DNA of 64,000 nt from Flavobacteriaceae bacterium NBU2973 (GTDB lineage: Bacteria > Bacteroidota > Bacteroidia > Flavobacteriales > Flavobacteriaceae), in assembly GCA_026162565.1 (NCBI GenBank), contig JAOEIQ010000002.1, forward strand, positions 248,001 to 312,000. The letters are read 5' to 3'. A model generated the notes under the pieces. The model was not told the origin of the DNA. It worked only from the letters and a program-made list of their open reading frames with translations, and did no database searches. Each line of letters begins with the position of its first letter. Position 1 is the first letter of the stretch. Both the position numbers and the translations under genes were made by a program. Shown piece after piece: positions 36,632-46,005 of the stretch.

Positions 36632-38041
36632 ATGAACAGAAAATCCTTTTTAAACTTAAGCACTCGAGCTGCATTATTTTTAGGTGTGACACCCTCGCTA
36701 ATTGCCTGTAAAGACGAGTCTAATGCAACTATAGATACCGATAAAGCTTCAGAGTTGTTAGCTGTTTCAAAAGCTTTGGGAACAGCAGTTAATTTAAAAG
36801 TAGATCCAATAGGCAAGGTACGAGTAGGTATGCTTGGTATGGGGAATCGTGGCAGTGTTCTTATTCAAATGTTTGAATATTTGATAAAAAATAATCACGC
36901 AGAGATTGTAGCACTTTCAGATTTAAAAGAAGATAAAGTTAATAAGAATAATGACTACTTAAAAACAATTCAACCTTCAGGTGCTGATCTCTATTTTGGA
37001 GGTGAAGATGAATGGAAAAAAGTAGCCGAAAGAGATGATGTAGACTTATTAATTATAGCGACTCCTTGGAATTACCATACAGAAATGTCTATTTATGGCA
37101 TGGAAAATGGTAAACATGTTGCTTGCGAGCAACCAATGGCTATGACTCTTGAAGATTGTTGGAAACTTGTTGAAGTAGCTGAGCGTACCAAAAAGCATTG
37201 TATGTATATGGAGAACTGTTGCTTTAATGGTGAAGAGCTTTGGGTTTTAAATATGATAAACGAAGGTGTTTTTGGCGATGTTAATCATGCTGAAGGAGCC
37301 TACATACATGATTTGCGCAAACATATGATGCATGAGACCTACTATGAAGATCAATGGCGTATAAAACACCATCAAACTAAAAATGGTAATTTCTACACAG
37401 GACATGGTTTAGGGCCAGTAAGTTTTTATATGGATATTGGTAGAGGCGATAATTACGATTATTTAGTGAGTATGAGCTCTAAAGAGCAAAGTTTGAGTCA
37501 TGCCGCAAAAAAAGAAAATTTCTGGGCAAAAGAATTTGCTTGTGGTGATATGAATACAACCTTAATTAAAACCAAACTTGGGAGAACCATAATGCTACAA
37601 TTTGATACGCATACTGGACGACCTTATTCTAGATTAAATACAGTAACAGGAACAAAAGCTGCCCATCAAGGATACCCTTCTCGTTTGTATGTGGGTCATG
37701 AAGATCTACAATGGGGACATAGTTGGCTAAAAGACGATGAATACAAAGATTATAGAGAAAAATACGACCATCCATTATGGAAAAAACTACGAGAACAAAT
37801 TGATGCAAATGCCGTTGGACATGGAGGTATGGATTTTGTTATGATTTACAGACTAATTCGTTGTTTAAATCAAGGATTACCTTTAGATATTAATCTTTAT
37901 GATAGCGTATTATGGAGTGCTATAACCCCATTATCAGAACTATCTGTTGCAAATAATAGTGCTAGTACAAAGGTTCCAGATTTTACTGGAGGTACTTGGG
38001 AAACACCAAGAAAAAATGAGGTGTTAAGAGATATTATTTAG
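36632..38041 (+). CDS. Gfo/Idh/MocA-fold protein, GH109-like (alpha-N-acetylgalactosaminidase type)
   Basis: 469 residues. The N-terminus (MNRKSFLNLSTRAALFLG then a lipobox-like SLIAC) suits export as a lipoprotein or by a Tat-like route. An NAD-binding Rossmann fold follows (VRVGMLGMGNRGSVLIQMF) with CEQPMAMTLEDCW. The C-terminal blocks HGGMDFVMIYRLIRCLNQG, SAITPLSELSV and PDFTGGTWE match family GH109, which hydrolyses terminal GalNAc by an NAD-dependent redox route. Its last 8 bases overlap the convergent kinase gene. Substrate specificity is inferred from the family. Confidence 0.82.
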   Translation: MNRKSFLNLSTRAALFLGVTPSLIACKDESNATIDTDKASELLAVSKALGTAVNLKVDPIGKVRVGMLGMGNRGSVLIQMFEYLIKNNHAEIVALSDLKEDKVNKNNDYLKTIQPSGADLYFGGEDEWKKVAERDDVDLLIIATPWNYHTEMSIYGMENGKHVACEQPMAMTLEDCWKLVEVAERTKKHCMYMENCCFNGEELWVLNMINEGVFGDVNHAEGAYIHDLRKHMMHETYYEDQWRIKHHQTKNGNFYTGHGLGPVSFYMDIGRGDNYDYLVSMSSKEQSLSHAAKKENFWAKEFACGDMNTTLIKTKLGRTIMLQFDTHTGRPYSRLNTVTGTKAAHQGYPSRLYVGHEDLQWGHSWLKDDEYKDYREKYDHPLWKKLREQIDANAVGHGGMDFVMIYRLIRCLNQGLPLDINLYDSVLWSAITPLSELSVANNSASTKVPDFTGGTWETPRKNEVLRDII

Positions 38042-39116
38042 AAAAATAGTTATTTGTAATATCAGTTATTTGATCAAACTTATCAGAGACATCTTTTAGA
38101 AGTGCAAATTGATTTTTTGCCCTTATTAAATTATGATTTTGATAACTTACTTTATAGTATATATTACCATTTAAGTAATCTGTAAAAAAGCGTAATCCCA
38201 TTATAAAGATCATTGTTTTAACCGCTAATGGCAAGTATTTAATTTCGACTTCTGATAAAATATCCTTTGTATAAATTGAATAGCCATCACAAAATGACTT
38301 ATAAAATTCAAGGTTAATTGTAACTAAACTTAAATCTTGTTCATCTTCTTTTGCTGTAGAACAGATTGAACGAATGGAGTCTCCAAAATCAAAATGAATA
38401 ATTCCTGGCATCACTGTATCTAAATCAATAACAGCAAGCCCCTTGTTATTTGAATTAAAAAGTATGTTAGATAGTTTTGTATCGTTATGAGTTAATCTCA
38501 ACGGAATTGTTTTTGCTTCAATCAATTTTGAGAGTTTACACATCTCATTTTTAGACTCTAAAATGTAATTCAGGATATCTTCAATTTCAGTAATGCTAAC
38601 TTTTGTTGTTTTAAGAGCGTCTTCAAACTTTAAAAATCTAGAAGGAACACTATGAAAATCCTCAATAGTCTCAGAAAAACTTTGAGCATCAATTTGAGAT
38701 GTTTGTTTTACAAAATCTCCATACAGTTTTCCAGCTTCAAAAACAATATCTTTATTATCAGCAACATCAAATGTTTTAGAGTCTTCTATAAAAGTCATTA
38801 AATTCCAATAATTACCAGACTCATCTTTAAAAGCTATAGAATTATTATAGGTTTCAATAAAATTTACAAAATCATAATTTAGACTGTCAATTCGCTTATT
38901 AAAATACGTATTGAGTAGCTTCTTGTTTTTAATAACGGAATCTATGTTTTTAAAAACATTAGTATTAATTCTTTGCAATACGTATTGTGAGTTATCATTT
39001 GTAGCAACTAAATAGGTGTCATTAATATGTCCAGATTGAAATTCTGTAAACCTAAAACATTCAGAATTTACTTTAAAATTCTTTAGTATTGTATTTATAG
39101 TATTTAAATTTACCAT
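38034..39116 (-). CDS. N-acetylhexosamine 1-kinase-like phosphotransferase (NahK-type)
   Basis: 360 residues of the aminoglycoside phosphotransferase fold. Characteristic blocks: FQSGHINDTYLV, YVLQRINTNVFKN, catalytic loop LRLTHNDTKLSNILF, and VIDLDTVMPGIIHFDFGDSIRS with the metal-binding Asp. These match NahK of the lacto-N-biose pathway and the Bacteroidota proteins once called mucin-desulfating sulfatase MdsC. It should phosphorylate C1 of GalNAc or GlcNAc. Its start overlaps the end of the upstream nucleotidyltransferase gene by 7 bases, indicating coupled translation. Confidence 0.85.
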   Translation of the reverse strand: MVNLNTINTILKNFKVNSECFRFTEFQSGHINDTYLVATNDNSQYVLQRINTNVFKNIDSVIKNKKLLNTYFNKRIDSLNYDFVNFIETYNNSIAFKDESGNYWNLMTFIEDSKTFDVADNKDIVFEAGKLYGDFVKQTSQIDAQSFSETIEDFHSVPSRFLKFEDALKTTKVSITEIEDILNYILESKNEMCKLSKLIEAKTIPLRLTHNDTKLSNILFNSNNKGLAVIDLDTVMPGIIHFDFGDSIRSICSTAKEDEQDLSLVTINLEFYKSFCDGYSIYTKDILSEVEIKYLPLAVKTMIFIMGLRFFTDYLNGNIYYKVSYQNHNLIRAKNQFALLKDVSDKFDQITDITNNYFSK

Positions 39117-39991
39117 AGTACCTTTGGGTAAACACCTTTATCTATAAGATTATCAATTTGATTTGAAACACTTATTACATCTTCTTTATAGGTAACTCCA
39201 AACCAATTTGAGTTAGTTTTTAAAACTGTAAATATCTGATTAGTATTAATTGCAGATTCAACAACTTTAGTGATGTAAAATTCTGAATCATCATCATTAT
39301 AAGTGTCTAAAAATTGAACAAATTCTTTTTCAGCTATATTTAGAATTTCAGGACTAAATCCCCAGAAATTCATGGATACTATTGTATCAGCTTCAATAGG
39401 TTTGACGAAATCTTTCTCAATATAACTAGTTTTGTTTTCTCTTTTAGTAATTTGTTTTCTTTCTATTATATGTTTCAAACTCCTATCTGAAGAAAAATAA
39501 CATTCTCCTCTTGAAACAGTTCCGTTATCAGACAACGTTTTATCTAACTGATATCCAATTAAATAATTAGAATCACTATTAAATAAATTATCATGCATTT
39601 GTTTAAATGCCTCTTTTCCATAAAAATCGTCAGCATTAATAAGAGCAAATTTGTTGCATACAATATCCTTTAGCATTAGTAATGCATGACCAGTTCCCCA
39701 AGGTTTCTCTCTATTAATTAATTTATATGCTTTGGGAACTTTATCAACACCTTGAATAACATATGTTACAGAAATTGAGCTTGGTAGAGTAGATGTATAC
39801 TTTTGCTTAAATACATTAAGTATATCGTCTCTTACTATAAAAACGATGTTATTAAACCCAGCATCTATAGCATCGTATATTGAAAAATCAAGAATTGAAT
39901 ACTTATTTTCAGTGAAAGAATATAGTTGCTTTAATCCACCAAACCGTGAACCAAAACCAGCAGCCATAATTGCTAGTGTCTTTTTTTGCAT
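39110..39991 (-). CDS. Sugar nucleotidyltransferase (NTP_transferase family)
   Basis: 293 residues. N-terminal nucleotide loop AAGFGSRFGGLKQLYSF and the ALINADDFYGKEAF block with the metal-binding Asp identify a sugar-1-phosphate nucleotidylyltransferase. Paired with the downstream NahK-like kinase it would convert GalNAc/GlcNAc 1-phosphate to the UDP sugar. The nucleotide used is inferred. The terminator of the upstream outer-membrane-protein gene lies just before its start. Confidence 0.85.
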   Translation of the reverse strand: MQKKTLAIMAAGFGSRFGGLKQLYSFTENKYSILDFSIYDAIDAGFNNIVFIVRDDILNVFKQKYTSTLPSSISVTYVIQGVDKVPKAYKLINREKPWGTGHALLMLKDIVCNKFALINADDFYGKEAFKQMHDNLFNSDSNYLIGYQLDKTLSDNGTVSRGECYFSSDRSLKHIIERKQITKRENKTSYIEKDFVKPIEADTIVSMNFWGFSPEILNIAEKEFVQFLDTYNDDDSEFYITKVVESAINTNQIFTVLKTNSNWFGVTYKEDVISVSNQIDNLIDKGVYPKVLW

Positions 39992-40004
39992 GGCCTAAAA
40001 ATAA

Positions 40005-40032
40005 AAAAAGCACCTTAATCAAGGTGCTTTTT
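40005..40032 (-). terminator. Intrinsic terminator of the outer-membrane protein gene
   Basis: A perfect 12-base stem (AAAAAGCACCTT at 40005-40016, complement at 40021-40032) with a 4-base loop. On the minus strand it is followed by a T run (TTTTTTTATTTTT), 18 bases past the stop of the gene at 40051. Confidence 0.87.
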
Positions 40033-40050
40033 AAATGAGTTTATTTGTAT

Positions 40051-40536
40051 TTAAAATTGGTAGCGAATACCAAGTGCGATATCAAAATCTAAATCATCAT
40101 TAAAATCGCCGAAACCAAGTTCAGGTCTGAAGTCTAGTGATAATAATAATGGTATATCAAAATTATATTCAATACCTATGTCACCAGCAACAAATAAGTC
40201 TGTTTCACTATCATCTACACCAGCAGGAACATCATCTATGCTGTAGGATACTAAACCACCTCCAGCACCAACATACCAGTTAAAGTTTCCGTCAAGTGGC
40301 ATAACCCATTGATATAAACCTACTGCACGAATAGCACTATAATTTTTACTATCTCTCCAACCAAGACCAAATTCTAAACGATTAGAATCGTTTAAAGCTC
40401 TTTGGTAAGATACTTCTGCTCCAAATCCATCACTGTCTCCTAAACGAAGTCCAATTGCGTTTTTAGAAATATTTTGAGCTTGTGCAGTAAAAGCAAAACC
40501 AATTACTACTAATGATAATAACAATACTTTTTTCAT
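40051..40536 (-). CDS. Small outer-membrane beta-barrel protein
   Basis: 161 residues. Signal peptide MKKVLLLSLVVIGFAFTAQAQ with cleavage after AQA. The mature chain has alternating hydrophobic/polar strands (AIGLRLGDSDGFGAEVSYQRAL, FNWYVGAGGGLVSYSI, LLLSLDFRPELGFGDF) and ends in aromatic phenylalanine (GIRYQF), the usual barrel C-terminus. Probably an eight-stranded barrel. Role unknown. It has its own terminator, and lies in its own unit. Confidence 0.85.
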   Translation of the reverse strand: MKKVLLLSLVVIGFAFTAQAQNISKNAIGLRLGDSDGFGAEVSYQRALNDSNRLEFGLGWRDSKNYSAIRAVGLYQWVMPLDGNFNWYVGAGGGLVSYSIDDVPAGVDDSETDLFVAGDIGIEYNFDIPLLLSLDFRPELGFGDFNDDLDFDIALGIRYQF

Positions 40537-40630
40537 ATATACATGTTTTAATTAATAACTATAATAATATACGTTAATAGTTTATTTAAAGACTTTTAAT
40601 TAAAAACGAAGTTACTAATTAGTTAGTATA

Positions 40631-41488
40631 CTATTTAAGATTTATAGACTTTTTTACAGATTTATCAACTATTGTTATCGCTGCAATTATGTCGTTCATA
40701 TCTTTTTCCTTTAAATCTGCATCTGCATGAAACGGAATCAACTTATCTTGGTTGTAATTATATAATTTCCATCGTTTAAATTGATACTCAAGAGCCGTAA
40801 AGTTTTCTACCCAATCACCAGAATTTAAATAGGTAGTCTTACCAAATTTATTTTCTTTAGTTATAATTTTTGGCTGATGAATATGGCCACAAACAACATA
40901 ATCAAATTCATTTTCTATAGCTAATTCTGTTGCTACATTTTCAAAATCATTAATATATTTTACAGCCTTTTTAACACTATCTTTTATTTTTTTAGATAAT
41001 GAATATCGCTCCTTACCAAATTTTAATAAAAACCAATTAATTAGTCTGTTAAGTAAAATCAGTAGGTCATAACCATAGCCTCCAAGTTTGGCTAACCATT
41101 TTGCATTCTGAATAGAAAGATCAAAAACATCACCATGAAAAAACCAGGCTCTTTTTCCATCTATGTTTAATACTAATTTATCTACTATTGAAATATTACC
41201 CATTTTAGTTGGGCTGAACTTGCGAAGCATTTCGTCATGATTGCCAGTAATATAAATTACTTCAGTGCCATTTGCAGCCATATCAATAATCTTCTTAATC
41301 ACTTTAAGATGAGAAGAAGGGAAATAGTGCTTACTAAATTGCCAAATATCTATTATATCGCCATTTAGTATCAATTTTTTTGGTGTTATACTGGACAAAT
41401 AATTTAATAATTCTTTAGCATGACAACCATAGGTTCCTAGGTGGACATCTGAAATTACTACAATATCAATTTTTCGCTTAAGCTTCAA
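40631..41488 (-). CDS. UDP-2,3-diacylglucosamine diphosphatase-like metallophosphoesterase
   Basis: 285 residues. Calcineurin-like motifs in order: SDVHLGTYG (metal DxH), LILNGDIIDIW, YITGNHDEMLRKF, WFFHGDVFDL and CGHIHQPKI. The WQFSK-type and GNHD contexts match the LpxH/LpxH2-like group, which cleaves UDP-2,3-diacylglucosamine in lipid A synthesis. Specificity inside the superfamily is inferred. It is divergent from aroC with a 201-base gap, in which TAGATTTA at about 41648 is a near-consensus -7 box for aroC. Confidence 0.8.
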   Translation of the reverse strand: MKLKRKIDIVVISDVHLGTYGCHAKELLNYLSSITPKKLILNGDIIDIWQFSKHYFPSSHLKVIKKIIDMAANGTEVIYITGNHDEMLRKFSPTKMGNISIVDKLVLNIDGKRAWFFHGDVFDLSIQNAKWLAKLGGYGYDLLILLNRLINWFLLKFGKERYSLSKKIKDSVKKAVKYINDFENVATELAIENEFDYVVCGHIHQPKIITKENKFGKTTYLNSGDWVENFTALEYQFKRWKLYNYNQDKLIPFHADADLKEKDMNDIIAAITIVDKSVKKSINLK

Positions 41489-41689
41489 AGTATATGAAAT
41501 AGATTTGACAGTACAAATAACCTATTTGCATGTTATACAAATATTAAGCTCTAATTAATTTACTAACAGTAAATTGTTATGAAATAGTTACCAAACTACA
41601 TGTGATTTAACCAAAGTATTAACAATTCGATTTTTCTTTTTTAAAGATTAGATTTACATTAGCGTATTAATACATAATATTAGTAGTTT

Positions 41690-42751
41690 ATGCCAGGAAA
41701 TAGCTTTGGTAATATTTTTAAAATAACAACTTTTGGAGAATCTCATGGAGAAGCTTTGGGTGGAATAATTGATGGTTGTCCATCAGGAATTGAGATAGAT
41801 TTTAAAGCTATTCAAAAAGAAATGATTCGTAGAAAACCTGGTCAATCTGCAATTGTAACCCAACGCAAGGAACCGGACGAAGTTCGATTTTTATCTGGTA
41901 TTTTTGAAGGTAAAACAACTGGAACTCCAATTGGGTTTATTATAGAGAACACCAATCAAAAATCTAAAGATTACTCGCACATAAAAGATACATACAGACC
42001 TAGTCATGCAGATTATGTTTACGATCAAAAATATAAACATCGCGATTATAGAGGTGGTGGCAGAAGCTCGGCGAGAGAAACAGCATCACGTGTTGTAGCT
42101 GGAGCTATAGCTAAACAGTTATTATCGAATGTTAAGATTAATGCTTTTGTGTCGTCTGTTGGAGATTTATTTATAGATAAGCCTTACCAAGAACTTGATT
42201 TATCTAAAACAGAGAGTAACATTGTTAGATGTCCAGATCTTGATACTGCCGTAAAAATGATAGCAAAAATTAAGGATATTAGAAAAGCTGGAGATACAAT
42301 TGGAGGCACCATCACTTGTTTGTTACAAAATGTACCAATCGGTTTAGGAGAACCTGTTTTTGATAAACTGCATGCTGAATTAGGTAAAGCCATGTTATCG
42401 ATCAATGCCGTAAAAGGTTTTGAATATGGAAGTGGTTTCTGTGGAGCTAAAATGAAAGGTAGTGAGCATAACGATTTGTATAATGAAGATGGTACGACTA
42501 AAACTAATTTGTCTGGAGGCATTCAAGGAGGAATAAGTAATGGCATGGATATATACTTTAGAGTTGCTTTTAAACCCGTTGCCACTATTATGCAAAAGCA
42601 AGACACTCTAGATAAAGCAGGAAATATTATTGAAATGCAAGGTAAAGGTCGTCACGATCCTTGTGTGGTTCCGAGGGCTGTCCCGATTGTTGAAGCTATG
42701 GCTGCTTTAGTACTAGCTGATTGTTACTTATTAAATAAAATATACCAATAA
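41690..42751 (+). CDS. aroC: Chorismate synthase
   Basis: 353 residues. FMN-binding signatures [56 protein letters not shown] and the C-terminal [17 protein letters not shown] are intact. It makes chorismate from EPSP, the last common step of aromatic amino acid synthesis. The symporter gene starts 6 bases after its stop, so aroC may head the five-gene operon downstream even though it is metabolically unrelated. Confidence 0.97.
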   Translation: MPGNSFGNIFKITTFGESHGEALGGIIDGCPSGIEIDFKAIQKEMIRRKPGQSAIVTQRKEPDEVRFLSGIFEGKTTGTPIGFIIENTNQKSKDYSHIKDTYRPSHADYVYDQKYKHRDYRGGGRSSARETASRVVAGAIAKQLLSNVKINAFVSSVGDLFIDKPYQELDLSKTESNIVRCPDLDTAVKMIAKIKDIRKAGDTIGGTITCLLQNVPIGLGEPVFDKLHAELGKAMLSINAVKGFEYGSGFCGAKMKGSEHNDLYNEDGTTKTNLSGGIQGGISNGMDIYFRVAFKPVATIMQKQDTLDKAGNIIEMQGKGRHDPCVVPRAVPIVEAMAALVLADCYLLNKIYQ

Positions 42752-42757
42752 TATATT

Positions 42758-44083
42758 ATGAAAAAACTCGCATTACACTGGAAAATTTTAATAGGAATGG
42801 TTCTAGGAATAGCTTTTGGTTTCATCATGCTGCAAATTGATGGAGGTAAAGTGTTTGTTAACGATTGGATTAAACCAGTAGGAACAATTTTTGTGAAACT
42901 ATTAAAGTTAATTGCTATTCCTTTAATATTAGCTTCGTTAATAAAGGGAATTTCTGATTTAAAAGATATATCCAAGTTTAAAAATATAGGTATTCGTACA
43001 ATAATTATTTATGTTATGACAACAGTTATAGCAATTTCTATTGGACTTATATTAGTTAATATACTACAGCCTGGAAATGGTGTTTCTGAAGAAACCATTA
43101 CAAAATTAACATCTACTTACTCGGAGAATAGCAGCGTAAAAGGTAAAATTGCTGAAGCAACAAAACAAGTAGCTAGTGGACCATTACAATTTTTAGAGGA
43201 TATGGTTCCAGATAATGCCTTTAAAGCCATGAGTAATAATGGTCTTATGTTGCAAGTTATTTTCTTTTCTATCTTTTTAGGTATATCCATGTTACTAATT
43301 GGTGAAAAACGTGCAAAACCCTTAAAAGATATTTTTGATTCGCTAAATGATGTGGTTCTAAAAATGGTAGACTTAATTATGCTTACTGCTCCTTATGCCG
43401 TTTTCGCACTTCTAGCAAGTGTAGTTGTATCATCTGATGATCCAGATATTTTAATCGCTCTACTACAATATGCTGGAGTAGTTATTTTAGGATTGCTATT
43501 AATGATTGTATTTTATGCATCTGTAGTTGCTTCATTTACTAAAAAGAATCCTTTTTGGTTTTTAAAACAAATTAGTCCAGCTCAACTATTAGCATTTTCT
43601 ACCAGTAGTAGTGCTGCAACACTTCCTGTTACAATGGAACGTGTTGAAGAACATATTGGAGTCGATAAAGAAGTATCTAGTTTTGTCTTGCCAGTTGGAG
43701 CAACCATAAATATGGATGGTACCAGCTTATATCAAGCAGTTGCTGCTGTATTTATTTTTCAAGCTTTAGGTTTAGATTTAGATTTTGGAAATCAGATTAC
43801 AATAGTAATGACTGCTTTATTAGCGTCTATAGGTAGTGCTGCTGTACCAGGAGCTGGAATGGTAATGCTAGTAATTGTACTTGAATCTGTGGGCTTACCT
43901 GCTGAATTATTACCAATAGGTTTAGCATTAATTTTTGCAGTAGATAGACCATTAGATATGTGTAGAACTGTTATTAATGTAACTGGAGATGCTACGGTTT
44001 CTATGTTAGTAGCCAAATCTGTTGGGAAACTTGGTGAGCCAAAACCTAAAAACTGGGATGATAACTATAATGAAGTTAAATAA
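42758..44083 (+). CDS. Dicarboxylate/amino acid:cation symporter (GltP/DAACS family)
   Basis: 441 residues with about eight membrane segments and two re-entrant hairpins. Diagnostic blocks: FSTSSSAATLPVTMERVEE (serine-rich hairpin 1), LPVGATINMDGTSLYQAVAAVF (substrate-binding NMDGT) and the hairpin 2 AAVPGAGMVML with MCRTVINVTGDA (aspartate/arginine/asparagine of the glutamate and aspartate transporters). It takes up glutamate, aspartate or a dicarboxylate with Na+ or H+. In this operon it may import glutamate or a glutamate-bearing substrate. Confidence 0.93.
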   Translation: MKKLALHWKILIGMVLGIAFGFIMLQIDGGKVFVNDWIKPVGTIFVKLLKLIAIPLILASLIKGISDLKDISKFKNIGIRTIIIYVMTTVIAISIGLILVNILQPGNGVSEETITKLTSTYSENSSVKGKIAEATKQVASGPLQFLEDMVPDNAFKAMSNNGLMLQVIFFSIFLGISMLLIGEKRAKPLKDIFDSLNDVVLKMVDLIMLTAPYAVFALLASVVVSSDDPDILIALLQYAGVVILGLLLMIVFYASVVASFTKKNPFWFLKQISPAQLLAFSTSSSAATLPVTMERVEEHIGVDKEVSSFVLPVGATINMDGTSLYQAVAAVFIFQALGLDLDFGNQITIVMTALLASIGSAAVPGAGMVMLVIVLESVGLPAELLPIGLALIFAVDRPLDMCRTVINVTGDATVSMLVAKSVGKLGEPKPKNWDDNYNEVK

Positions 44084-44130
44084 AATAGTTACATTTAATA
44101 GCCTATAACCTTATTAAAAAATTCTGAATT

Positions 44131-45168
44131 ATGAACATCTGCTTTATTATGTATCCTTGGGAAGATATAGATCCTGAAAATGATACAAGTTTAGCCTTAA
44201 TTAAAGAATGTGTGAGACGTGATCATGGTGTAGCAACTTGCACACCTTCTAATCTTACAATCAGAGATAGTGTTACAAACGCATTTTGTACTGTTGTTGG
44301 CAGAATGGATAAAGTACCCAATTCATTAAAAGCCTTTTACAGCAAAGCTAAACTACGAGAGGAAATGTTACCACTTGCAGGTTTCGATGCCATTTTTTTT
44401 AGAGCAAATCCTCCTTTAGATCCCATTATGCTTAACTTTTTAGATTCTGTAAAGGATGATGTATTTATTGTAAACTCATTGCAAGGAATGCGTGAAGCTA
44501 ATAATAAATTATATACTGCTGCGTTCGGTGATGCGCATAGCAATATTATACCAAACACTCATGTATCTAAAAATAAGGATTATTTAGTTCAGCAAATTCG
44601 AGAATCGAAATCTGATAAAATGATTCTTAAACCATTAAATGGTTTTGGTGGTTCTGGAGTTATTTTGATTGAGAAATCTGCTATGAATAATATTAAATCC
44701 TTGTTAGATTTTTATATTACTAATGCAGATGGAAGTTCCAACTATGTTATACTGCAAGATTATATAGAGGGTGCAGACCAAGGTGATGTGCGAGTTCTCC
44801 TTTTAAATGGCGAACCTGTAGGAGCCATGAAACGAGTGCCAGGTAGTGACGATCATCGATCTAATGTTTCTGCTGGTGGTTCTGTACAAAAACACACACT
44901 AACTAAAGCAGAAAAAGCCTTATGTAAGCAAATTGGTCCTAAATTAGTAAATGATGGATTGTATTTTGTTGGTATCGATGTTATTGGTGGTAAACTTGTA
45001 GAAGTAAATGTCATGTCACCAGGAGGAATTACGTATATAAATAAAGTATACAAGCCGAAAGTTAGGGTGGAAGAGAAGGTTATAGACTTTTTAGAAAGTA
45101 AAGTTTTAGATAAACTTCAAGCATTTGATAGACGTTCTCGATTAAGAAAAACTGTTGAAGACGCTTAA
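44131..45168 (+). CDS. GshB-like ATP-grasp ligase
   Basis: 345 residues. Prokaryotic glutathione synthetase architecture: N-terminal FIMYPWEDIDPENDTSLAL, ATP-grasp loop ILKPLNGFGGSGVI (about 166-178), DVRVLLLNGEPVGAMKRVP (about 219-237), NVSAGG (245-250) and the metal site VEVNVMSPGGITYIN (about 290-304). These align closely with E. coli GshB. Yet there is no gshA nearby and bshA is present, so a different acceptor, perhaps another gamma-glutamyl or carboxylate substrate, is possible. Its stop overlaps the start of the rhodanese gene by one base (TAATG). Confidence 0.88.
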   Translation: MNICFIMYPWEDIDPENDTSLALIKECVRRDHGVATCTPSNLTIRDSVTNAFCTVVGRMDKVPNSLKAFYSKAKLREEMLPLAGFDAIFFRANPPLDPIMLNFLDSVKDDVFIVNSLQGMREANNKLYTAAFGDAHSNIIPNTHVSKNKDYLVQQIRESKSDKMILKPLNGFGGSGVILIEKSAMNNIKSLLDFYITNADGSSNYVILQDYIEGADQGDVRVLLLNGEPVGAMKRVPGSDDHRSNVSAGGSVQKHTLTKAEKALCKQIGPKLVNDGLYFVGIDVIGGKLVEVNVMSPGGITYINKVYKPKVRVEEKVIDFLESKVLDKLQAFDRRSRLRKTVEDA

Positions 45169-45998
45169 TGTCTCAAATAAAACTTGATAATCCAGTAGTA
45201 TCTGTTGATTGGCTAAATAATAACATGTCAAACGATACTATTGTTATTTTAGATGCTACCATTAAAAAAGTTACAGATGACGTTACGAATAGTGATCTTG
45301 ATGAAAAAATTCCGAATACTCGTTTCTTTGATTTAAAAAATAAGTTTAGCAATACAAAAGCGCAATTTCCAACAACCATTCCCTCTGAAGAACAATTTAC
45401 TAAAGAAGCTCAAAAATTAGGAATTAATAACAACAGTATAGTTATAGTATATGATTCTAAAGGAATTTATTCTAGCGCAAGAGTATGGTGGTTATTCAAA
45501 GTTTTTGGTTTCAATAATGTAGCTGTTTTAGATGGAGGATTACCAGAATGGAAAAAAGCTGGTTTTAAAACAGAATCTGTTCTAATAGAAAATAAGGTTA
45601 AAGGTAATTTTATTGCTAGTTACCAAAATGGATTGATGATTTATTTTGACGAAATTAAAAAAGCAATTCATTCATCTAAAAGTATAATAATAGATGCACG
45701 TTCTTCTGATAGATTTAATAGTTTGATAAAAGAACCTAGAAAAGGATTGAGATCTGGTAACATACCAAAATCTATTAATTTACATTACGAAGTATTGTTA
45801 GATAATGGAAAATTAAAATCTGTAGCAGATCTTCAAACTATTTTAGATGCAGTTTATAAAAAAGATAGTAAATTTATAGTGTATTGTGGTTCAGGAATTA
45901 CCGCTTGCATTGTAGCATTAGCTGCTGAAATTTGCGGATATAAAAACACTAGTGTTTATGATGGCTCTTGGACAGAATATGGAACATTAGTATTATAA
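45168..45998 (+). CDS. Two-domain sulfurtransferase (rhodanese/MPST family)
   Basis: 276 residues in two rhodanese domains. Domain 1 (about 8-130) lacks an active-site cysteine. Domain 2 (about 150-276) ends with the catalytic loop FIVYCGSGITACIVALA, the CGSGxTAC type of 3-mercaptopyruvate sulfurtransferases. It would move sulfane sulfur between thiols. Its start is translationally coupled to the GshB-like gene, and the next gene follows after 7 bases. Confidence 0.9.
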   Translation: MSQIKLDNPVVSVDWLNNNMSNDTIVILDATIKKVTDDVTNSDLDEKIPNTRFFDLKNKFSNTKAQFPTTIPSEEQFTKEAQKLGINNNSIVIVYDSKGIYSSARVWWLFKVFGFNNVAVLDGGLPEWKKAGFKTESVLIENKVKGNFIASYQNGLMIYFDEIKKAIHSSKSIIIDARSSDRFNSLIKEPRKGLRSGNIPKSINLHYEVLLDNGKLKSVADLQTILDAVYKKDSKFIVYCGSGITACIVALAAEICGYKNTSVYDGSWTEYGTLVL

Positions 45999-46005
45999 TA
46001 GTGCT

